NCBI GenBank assembly: GCA_027576995.1
Contig: JANBQC010000665.1
Span: forward strand, 1 to 14,603
Source: Dimargaris cristalligena
Taxonomy: Eukaryota > Kickxellomycota > Dimargaritomycetes > Dimargaritales > Dimargaritaceae
DNA: 14,603 nt
Direction of reading: 5' to 3'
Part shown: positions 8,285 through 14,603 of the stretch, one piece after another
Layout: every line of letters starts with the position of its first letter
How positions within the stretch are numbered: the first letter of the stretch is position 1
The notes under the pieces: model-generated
Told to the model about the DNA's origin: nothing
What the model saw: the letters and a program-made list of their open reading frames with translations, nothing else
Databases searched by the model: none
Made by a program: the position numbers and the translations under genes

Positions 8285-9051
8285 AGAATGTGGGAAGAGA
8301 GATATATGTATATTTATAGAGATGGAGAGATACTGGTGCGTATTAGTAGGCGTATGTGCCGAGGCAAAGGGCTGATAGAGAGAGTTAGGAGGAATGGTCC
8401 GGGGAAAGAAAGTAGGGAATGCGGAGAGCACCAAAAGGAGGAGTAAGTAGAAGAAACCAAGGGTCGATTGGTGGTGGAGAAAGGAAAGCAGGTGCTAAAA
8501 GCTACAGGGGAGGGGGTGGAGCTTATATATTACAGTATACATTACAGCAATATAAAGAACAGAGACGGACAACGAGTGGGAGAGGTGTAGGCGATTATAT
8601 ATTAAACAGCGTGACAGGTGCCTATGTGGATGGCATTGAGGGGCCATTTCTGGGGCCAGGCCCAGCTATTATAGACCAGACAAGACTTGATAAGCTGCGT
8701 TTTCACTGTTCATTCGAGATGTGACAGTCAGAGACCCCTCCATGCAGCTGGGCAACATAACCAAGACAAAGGGCTCCTTTATTTACCCTGAGCACCCCGT
8801 GATTCTCCCAGCGGACTATTAGGTGCTTAGAACCGAAAGATCTTTAGTACAGGCAGTCCTCCGCATTCAAGGCCAGGCTTATTCTATCCAGCCACCTTAC
8901 ACCCTTCGAACTTTGAAAAACTGGGCCGGCTCGTTGGTTCATATTGGCCATTGAATCCAGTTTCTGTCTTGGCCTCTTCGGATCAGTGGTTACCTCAATT
9001 CGTTGCATTCACTACACTTTCCGCTCTAATTAACCCGAATTTACGTTCGCC
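8285..9051. promoter_or_regulatory. Divergent intergenic region between the BRI3-like gene and MRM1
   Basis: The two genes are transcribed away from each other and these 767 bp must hold both promoters and 5' UTRs. The part next to the BRI3-like gene is purine-rich on the plus strand (8360-8600). The half next to MRM1 has more balanced, pyrimidine-rich sequence. A 101-codon plus-strand frame at 8419-8724 is glycine- and arginine-rich, shows no domain and is probably a by-product of that purine bias. No tRNA or other RNA gene was recognised. Confidence 0.55.
8311..8320 (-). promoter_or_regulatory. Candidate TATA-like element upstream of the BRI3-like gene
   Basis: The minus strand reads TCTATAAATA about 27 nt upstream of the BRI3-like ATG, within an AT-rich run. 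If used, the 5' UTR would be extremely short, so it may equally be ordinary leader sequence. Confidence 0.2.
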
Positions 9052-11598
9052 ATGTTCCGTCTTCCTCTTCAGAAAACCCGTTTACACGGATCCGGTCTTC
9101 CACAAGTCCACGCTAGAGCACAAATAACCGTTCCAACCCGGCAATTCAGGTAGAACATAGCACTCCTCATGGACAAAAAAAAACTTGTACTACCGCCCCC
9201 TCCCCTTGACTGCAATACCTGCCCCACACTCACGTACGCCTGGCCAAAGGCGCCACCACTCTTCCCGAGGTTCGAACCTCCATTTGCCCCGTAGACGACC
9301 ACCGCCTTTTCACTTACCGATACTATATATCACATAATTGCTTACTTGCTTACGCCACCGCTACCCCCGCCCCGGCCTTGATCAATTACAACCCTTTGCG
9401 TCAACGTAGCCAACCACCCCGGAGACCGCCCACCCAAACGGACTCCGATTATATCTACGGCCTATCTGCCGCCCGGGCTGCCCTATCTAATCCCCGACGA
9501 ACCGTCCGACAGGTATTCCGTCAGGATTCCAATGACATTGTCGAAAAGACCAAGTACGTTCCCCACCCCGCTCCTGGGCCAGGATTGCGCCCATAGCCCC
9601 CCCCCCACCTACCATCCCAGGGCCAAATGGCACTGGAAATGGAATTTCCATTGGATAATCAGTCCCTAAGTAGAGCTAGTCAACCAGTCAGTATTACAAC
9701 GTGCAATATTTCTCGCCGTATCTAATCTAAACCCCCCTACACACCTATACCCATGTGTACTGTTCCCCACCTCTCCGACATTCCTACCCGATGGCCCGAT
9801 TACCCAATCTGGCCATTATTAGCCCGAATTTCGGTAAAATTCTTGACGCGGCCCGGGCAGCCAATATCCCAGTCGTTTATCAGTCCAAAATGAGCTTGAA
9901 TAGGCTCAGCGCTAACCGGCCCCACCAGGTACTTTTCGATTTATTTAATGGCCATCGCCTTCCTATTAGAACCCCCCCTACCCTGAAATACCATGCCCTC
10001 ACGGTTAGCCATGTTGGGCCCACTACAATCACCCAATGCACCAATAAACTAATCCATCTCAGGTCCAATTATCGGCTGGCCAATTTATGCAGGGAATCAT
10101 TCTCGATGCCGGCCCGCTTCCCGTGGAAACCACCGCCTACCTCTCTAAATGGACGAGCGGCAGGTAAGTGAACCACCGCCACCCTTATTTCCGAATAGAT
10201 TCAATCAATTTACTGATTATGGATCTTGATAAATCCTGGCCATACTGCCACAACTACTTGATGGCGTGATCATTGAAATTATATATACCAAATACCCCAA
10301 CTTCTCGCATTTATCATTCGGCCAATCGTCTAGTTATTCGGTACATCCGGCAAAAGGCAAACCCATCAAATACGATGCCGCCAAACCACCATGCTGGCTA
10401 GCCCTCGACAGCATCATGGACCCCCAAAATTTAGGATCCATATTACGGTAGGTCTTTACGGCGAAAGGGAAATGTGGGGTATGGAGTCCAACCCTCACCC
10501 ACCACCATCACACCCCAGTTGGGAAAATGTCCCAATCCGAGTTGAGCTACCGAATTACCTACCAATTGCTATATTAGAGAGAGAACCTTGGTCTACATTT
10601 GTTAAAGGGTCTCCCGGACTCATACCGCAGTATATACCCTATTCGATTTTTTAACCGTCTTCTAGGTCGGCTTACTTTTTCGGCGTTGATGGCGTAGTCG
10701 TGTGCAGTCGAAACAGGTAAATTGAGGGTCAGACGATCCCCTTTCCCCTATATAAACATCCTATTTTGGATGCCCTTGAGTCACCTTCTCTTTTATTTTA
10801 TGGGCTTTCATTTCCCACTACGCCCCTTTATTTATTTTTACATAGAGCCACTGACTCACCCCGTCACACTCCTATATCCCCCCCACCCCTTTTGGGCATG
10901 GATATACACACCATTATTATTATTATTATTATTATTATTGTTAATTGGCGACTATTGTAGTGCACCTCTGGGCCCCGTGGTCGCCAAGGCCAGCTCGGGT
11001 GCTCTAGAGTGTGTGGAACTGTACTCAACTAGTACATTGCCTCGGTTCCTTAAGCGCTGTGTTGAAACCGGTTGGACAACGATGGGTGCGACATGTACTG
11101 AGGCTACAGACAAGCCTCTACTGGACGTTTCTTCCCTGGGTCTCAGTACAGGCCCTACTATCCTGGTCGTGGGTAACGAAGGTAATCATTGATTCGGTGG
11201 ACCCCACATATCTATATAGTCATGGATAGAGAGGAGTATGGACCCGCTTATACTCCGGACAAGCAATGGTGCTACTCCAAAGGCCCATGGGCTGAACTAG
11301 ATGGGTGGTGGTGGTACTGCGCCTGTCAATATGGCAGTAACCGCGTAGTCTTGGGAATGTTTAGCATGTTAAACATACCATACCTAACCATTTCTTTATT
11401 CGTTTACCTAATATTATAGGCGAGGGACTACGTGCCGGTGTCGCCGAACAGTGTACCAAGCTAGTTAGGGTCCAATCAACCAACCCCATGCCGGTGGATT
11501 TCATTGATAGTCTCAACGTGGGCGTAGCCACGGGCGTTCTATTACATTCGATGATAGGCATGCGAAGGGACTCCGCACCAGCTTCGGAAGAAAAGTAG
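9052..11598 (+). CDS. MRM1: Mitochondrial rRNA 2'-O-methyltransferase (MRM1, SpoU/SPOUT family), eight exons
   Basis: The product should methylate a ribose in mitochondrial large-subunit rRNA using S-adenosylmethionine, as yeast Mrm1 does. My exon model is 9052-9149, 9410-9553, 9823-9928, 10093-10163, 10334-10447, 10666-10716, 10961-11181 and 11420-11598. It totals 984 nt (327 residues) and every junction keeps frame with GT-AG ends. The N-terminus MFRLPLQKTRLHG is basic, without acidic residues, as expected of a mitochondrial presequence. Exon 2 gives DYIYGLSAARAAL and exons 3-4 IPVVYQSK and NRPHQGIILDA, the substrate-binding N-domain. SpoU motif 1 is LDSIMDPQNLGSILR (residues 164-178), motif 2 VVGNEGEGL (264-272) and motif 3 DSLNVGVATGVLLHSM (298-313). 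The catalytic arginine of motif 1, the NEG of motif 2 and the SLNV of motif 3 are intact. The exon 1 to exon 2 junction is least certain because that region is poorly conserved. The gene's intron richness contrasts with its single-exon neighbours. Confidence 0.9.
9268..9281. repeat. 14-bp perfect palindrome in MRM1 intron 1
   Basis: GAGGTTCGAACCTC equals its own reverse complement. It contains a tRNA B-box-like core (GGTTCGAACC), but the flanks do not form a T-arm or acceptor stem, so it is recorded only as a palindrome. No function is assigned. Confidence 0.55.
10913..10939 (+). repeat. (ATT)9 microsatellite in MRM1 intron 6
   Basis: Nine perfect ATT units end 21 nt before the 3' splice site of intron 6 (10717-10960), in the place normally occupied by the branch point and pyrimidine tract. 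Length change here could alter splicing of exon 7, which carries sequence leading into catalytic motif 2. Confidence 0.9.
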
Positions 11599-12359
11599 AC
11601 TCTAGGTTAATCATCAGGGTTTAGTCCATTTGGACTAGCTAACTCGCCGACTAGTTGATTAAAAAAAAAGGCTTGGTAGGGAGAATGTCAAAAAAGAGTC
11701 CGTTTGGAATGTAATTGCACCAGTCCCATTAGAGTAACTTTTCATGACATTTTTCAATCCACCGCCTGATACCGATCGAGGGCCGTATTGTTAAATAAAT
11801 AACTGAGGCTTAATCCGGATAGTACTATTTGTAAAACCCCGGGCACAAATAAATCAATGCCAGCCCAAATGTGGTTATTAACGTTAAATTAGATTCCGCG
11901 TCCCCATGATTGTAACCATACCAGGGTGGCTGGGGATTGTCCGACCCTGTGATGAACTATTAGGCTGGTTATTAGTGGCTAACGGTTTGACGGGTAAACT
12001 CCGTCGACTGGGCAGATAAGAGAGGCAAATAGGGCAATATAAATAATATTATAAACTGACCATCCGGATGACGAAATGGAGGCATATTGCCCTACTGCAC
12101 AGCTGTACGTGGACCAGTCAATTAGTACCAAAGTGAAACCAGTATGGGTTAGACAGGAGTAAAAGCAAGACTATGGTAGAAAGGTGGGCGTTGGCGGGGT
12201 GCGGGTATATTTCCCACATTGGGAGAAGGGGAAGTAGTATAGGCAGAAGTAATGAAACTCGAATCCCCTCTTCAACCAATTCTCAGCCAAAATCTATTAT
12301 TCCTTTTCTACACATTTCCACAGCCTCTCCGTAGTTAATTACCATCCTACGAATACACC
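11599..12359. other. Intergenic region between MRM1 and mitochondrial IF-3
   Basis: This 761-bp stretch holds the MRM1 3' UTR and the IF-3 promoter. No reading frame or RNA gene was recognised. Poly(A)-type hexamers occur near 11794 and 11848. The 100 nt before the IF-3 start codon are pyrimidine-rich (tctcagcc, ttccttttctacac), as is common near fungal transcription starts. Confidence 0.55.
11794..11799 (+). terminator. Candidate poly(A) signal AATAAA for MRM1
   Basis: AATAAA occurs 195 nt after the MRM1 stop codon, with a second copy at 11848-11853. Both are plausible cleavage signals but unproven in this AT-rich spacer. Confidence 0.35.
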
Positions 12360-13325
12360 ATGACTTTAAACCCCGTTCATGTGGCCACTCTAGCCCGCGG
12401 CAGTTGGCGCTGGTGGCGGCTCCCCCATCCCGCTCCCTCCACCAACACCACCACCACCGTCTTCCTCACCAAGACTGCCCTCCGGCCTTTCAGCCACCAG
12501 CCCATGGTCCAGGGCCGCTACGTGAAAAACGAATTGAAGGGCAAACCCCTGTCGGGTGGCCAGCACCCGGGCAACCCGTCGTTGGCCCCAGGAGGCGCCT
12601 ACGGCAGCCGTCGCCCACCCTCCCCCTTTCCGTCGAATGACACCCAACGGCAGCGGAGTGGACCACTCTATAACGAGCAGATCGCTTCCCCCACGGTCAC
12701 CCTGATTGACCAACACGGCGTATTGCAGGGTATCCGCCGCCTCGACGAAGCGTTGGCGAGTTTCGACCCGGCCGAATATACGCTCGTCCAAGTGGACCCT
12801 AATGCCCAACCACCCAAGTGTAAAATCATGGCCAACGCCGCCCTCCAGGACCGGGCCAAACGGGCTTCGGCTTCGGCCGATGCAACCTCCGGGGGCAGTG
12901 GTAATGGCAATAGTAACAGCAGTAGTAGCAGTCGGGCGGTGAGTAAAAAGCGGAAAGAAGGTCCGGCCGAATTATTAATCGGTTCCACCATCACCGACCA
13001 CGACCTCGAACACAAACTCAGTCGCGCGTTCCATTTCTTCGGTAAACAACACCGACCCGTCAAATTCACCATCGTGTACAAGGGTACCCCCGCGGCGGCC
13101 CGGTCACCCCGCGGCGCCGAGGAAAAGGAAGTCGTTCGTCGGCGTATTATCCAAACGCTGGCCTTCTGCGCCGATTCGCTGGCCGAGGTTGAGGATACCG
13201 GGAAACGCATTTCGTTCACGTTGAAACCAAAGGTCAATGCCGAGAAATTAATCGAGGAGTGGCAAGCGGCCGAAGAGGAAGAGCGGGCCCAGGTGGAATT
13301 GGAAAAAATGAAACGTAAGAAATAA
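12360..13325 (+). CDS. MTIF3: Mitochondrial translation initiation factor IF-3 (IF3mt / Aim23-like)
   Basis: The intronless frame encodes 321 residues and starts at an ATG with A at -3. Bacterial-type IF-3 binds the small ribosomal subunit and controls start-codon selection and subunit joining; the mitochondrial form does this on the mitoribosome. The N-terminus is rich in Arg, Thr and hydrophobic residues (LARGSWRWWRL), as expected for a presequence, with a possible processing region near RPFS (42-45). IF-3 N-domain signatures follow at about 103-160: LYNEQIASPTVTLID, GIRRLDEAL and VDPNAQPPKCKIM. The C-domain runs from about 203 to 295, with ITDHDLEHKLSRAFHFFGK, KFTIVYKG and ISFTLKPK. Between them, residues 170-192 are a Ser/Gly/Asn low-complexity tract in place of the usual charged linker helix. 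The tail after 295 is charged and helical (EEWQAAEEEERAQ) and ends MKRKK, resembling mitochondrial-specific extensions. It is a same-strand neighbour of MRM1, but nothing suggests a shared transcript. Confidence 0.92.
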   Translation: MTLNPVHVATLARGSWRWWRLPHPAPSTNTTTTVFLTKTALRPFSHQPMVQGRYVKNELKGKPLSGGQHPGNPSLAPGGAYGSRRPPSPFPSNDTQRQRSGPLYNEQIASPTVTLIDQHGVLQGIRRLDEALASFDPAEYTLVQVDPNAQPPKCKIMANAALQDRAKRASASADATSGGSGNGNSNSSSSSRAVSKKRKEGPAELLIGSTITDHDLEHKLSRAFHFFGKQHRPVKFTIVYKGTPAAARSPRGAEEKEVVRRRIIQTLAFCADSLAEVEDTGKRISFTLKPKVNAEKLIEEWQAAEEEERAQVELEKMKRKK

Positions 13326-13501
13326 TGGTCCAACCATGAATCCATCATGGAGATAAGCCTTGGCTAGAAAAGTGGGAATAGGAAGAGGTGGAGTAAATCA
13401 ACGAAGGGTGGGGCGTCCGGTGATTGTAGCGATAGGGGGTGAGGCTCAATTCGGTTGCACCAAGTAGACCCCGCTGGGTAAGGCCGGTATTGCTGGTTAA
13501 A

Positions 13502-13507
13502 AATAAA
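13502..13507 (+). terminator. Candidate poly(A) signal AATAAA for mitochondrial IF-3
   Basis: AATAAA lies 176 nt downstream of the IF-3 stop codon, before the AT-rich repeat begins. The position is typical, but there is no independent support. Confidence 0.35.
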
Positions 13508-14230
13508 TACCTCGCTATTTCTATTTTCATACTTTGCGCAATGTTAAATTCTACATATAGTCTATAAACCGTGGTATTACTCTGTGCAAGACTCCATTAT
13601 AAATACTAAACCTGGATTTTTAGATATTTTTCCATTAATGGATGATGGCCCCATCTCCCCCTTTCTCAATAGCTGCTAAAATGACATTGGAAGTTGGTCT
13701 ACGCCTTTGGAACCAACATAAATATAATAAATTTCAGCACCAATGGATAGGTCATTAAACCTTGCGATAACAGCATGTATATAATTTTATAGGGGTGGAT
13801 TAGGTTGGTTTTTACAAAGAAATATAGCTAACTAAAAGCCAGTGATGTTCAAAATATGCAAGAATAAATGGCTGGGCTAATAAATCTTGATGCTGCATAT
13901 GGCCGAAATTCAGTCCGGCAGCATATAGGTCTACATAAAATGTGTTTAGGAAAATATACAGGATATTACTTTCTTTCTAGAAATAGTTGCCTCATCTGGT
14001 AAATTTTTACCTATTCACCCTGGTGGAGCCTCTCATATTAAACCATCCTCCCAAATTTCCAATTTATTACATGATTTAATTACAGCCCAAAAAAAATATT
14101 TAATTGAAGTTTATATTATTATGCCACCTCCCTAAGAACCACAAACTTCAGCAGTACCTATACCCAGTCCCAGGTCACCAGGACATCCTCAGGACCAGTC
14201 CTACAATCCTCCCAGCAGCCCTACACAAAT

Positions 14231-14254
14231 CCCTAACCCCTAACCCCTAATCCC
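14231..14254 (+). repeat. Telomere-like CCCCTAA short tandem tract inside the repeat
   Basis: The bases read roughly three units of C3-4TAA. The equivalent site in the left copy lacks the tract, so it probably expanded locally within the element. It is too short to be a telomere or a clear interstitial telomeric array. Confidence 0.5.
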
Positions 14255-14272
14255 CAAGTACCTAGTGACCCC

Positions 14273-14458
14273 ATGAAGCCCCCAACAGCTAAGCCACTAA
14301 GTTTATTAAAGCAAGCTTATTCTAAACTTAATCAAAACCAGCAACACCACCAAGGGCCCCAATATTTCCAGCTATCAATATTAAGTAACCCAGGACTACC
14401 AGTATTACCCAGGTTAACTACTCTTAGTCCATCAAGAGTCCCAAGGATAGGCTTCTAA
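14273..14458 (+). pseudogene. C-terminal ORF remnant of the right repeat copy (ends TLSPSRVPRIGF)
   Basis: This 61-codon frame contains KPPTAKPLSLLKQ, related to AAKPPSLLE of the left proline-rich fragment, and ends in LTTLSPSRVPRIGF, related to the terminus of the left frame at 1446-1628. It thus links two fragments that are separated on the left and shows their original order. Upstream frames are broken by stops, so it is treated as a relic rather than an active gene. Confidence 0.5.
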
Positions 14459-14603
14459 TGGTAGGCACAGGCACAGTACTAACTAATAAAGGCTAAGTAT
14501 GGGAATAGGTAAGGGATGTGTAGTGGGCATACTTACTAGTCAGGACAAGGGGAGTGAGTATATATAGGGTTTATTAGGGGTGAACCAGGGGGTAAGGACA
14601 GGC

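Larger units (their letters stand above)
13630..14603 (+). mobile_element. Decayed dispersed-repeat element, right copy, truncated by the window edge
   Basis: From about 13630 the sequence turns AT-rich and carries fragments matching the complement of the left block. In order along the plus strand there is a KYTG-containing stretch near 13950, a region reading LPIHPGGASHIKPSS then IMPPP near 14010-14130, the proline-rich PSPRSPGHPQDQS segment near 14160, the TLSPSRVPRIGF terminus at 14458, and a downstream tail to the edge. Frames are interrupted by several stops. The two blocks therefore face outward as inverted, diverged copies of one repeat family on either side of the gene island. The class of element is unknown; no polymerase or integrase motif or terminal repeat was seen. 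The left boundary is approximate. Confidence 0.6.

Noticed and set aside
8285..8434. N-terminal extension of the BRI3-like protein
   Set aside because: The upstream open frame begins at a TTG, contains no ATG before 8284, and reads like leader sequence.
8419..8724. 101-codon plus-strand frame upstream of MRM1
   Set aside because: Gly/Arg-rich because of purine bias, with no domain, and it sits in the divergent promoter region.
9240..9300. tRNA-like B box GGTTCGAACC
   Set aside because: The surrounding bases do not give a 5-bp T stem (mismatches after two pairs) or an acceptor stem. It lies in an MRM1 intron and is explained as a 14-bp palindrome.
10722..11192. 156-codon plus-strand frame treated as its own gene
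   Set aside because: It spans MRM1 intron 6 and exon 7. Only the part from 10961 is conserved, and the upstream part is intron including a microsatellite.
12668..13348. 226-codon minus-strand frame opposite mitochondrial IF-3
   Set aside because: It is antisense to a clearly homologous gene and has no domain of its own; GC-rich coding sequence often opens the opposite strand.
1..14603. CRISPR array, bacterial defence system or prophage
   Set aside because: No regularly spaced direct repeats and no prokaryotic gene organisation; introns and mitochondrial nuclear genes show this is eukaryotic DNA.

Overview
This window looks like nuclear DNA of an early-diverging fungus. The evidence is four protein-coding genes, two with short GT-AG spliceosomal introns of about 150-270 nt. 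They include two nuclear-encoded mitochondrial gene-expression proteins and a fungal-type Ldb17/Dip1 (SPIN90) actin regulator. AT-rich, stop-riddled repeat copies lie at both ends. Placement in Zoopagomycota or Mucoromycota is inference from gene style; no marker in the window fixes the taxon.

Layout. At 1-1730 there is an AT-rich patchwork of decayed repeat fragments readable on the minus strand. From 1730 to 3648 I see no convincing gene. An Ldb17/SPIN90-like gene follows on the minus strand (3649-5304, two exons), then 2.2 kb without a recognisable gene (5305-7543). A BRI3-like membrane protein with a putative N-myristoylation start is on the minus strand (7544-8284). A 767-bp divergent intergenic region (8285-9051) separates it from an eight-exon MRM1-type mitochondrial rRNA 2'-O-methyltransferase on the plus strand (9052-11598). 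After a 761-bp gap comes an intronless mitochondrial translation initiation factor IF-3 on the plus strand (12360-13325). From about 13630 to the right edge there is another decayed copy of the same repeat family, in the opposite orientation to the left one.

How the genes relate. MRM1 and mitochondrial IF-3 are same-strand neighbours that both serve the mitochondrial ribosome: one modifies the large-subunit rRNA, the other acts in initiation. Each is monocistronic as far as can be seen. The Ldb17-like protein would act at cortical actin patches with Arp2/3, and the BRI3-like protein at an endomembrane; these two have no obvious link to the mitochondrial pair. The gene island is bracketed by the inverted repeat copies. 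I found no CRISPR array, operon-like defence system, rRNA or convincing tRNA. The most unusual items are the repeat family at the two ends, the proline-rich insert and dual in-frame acceptors of the Ldb17-like gene, and the architecture of the BRI3-like protein.
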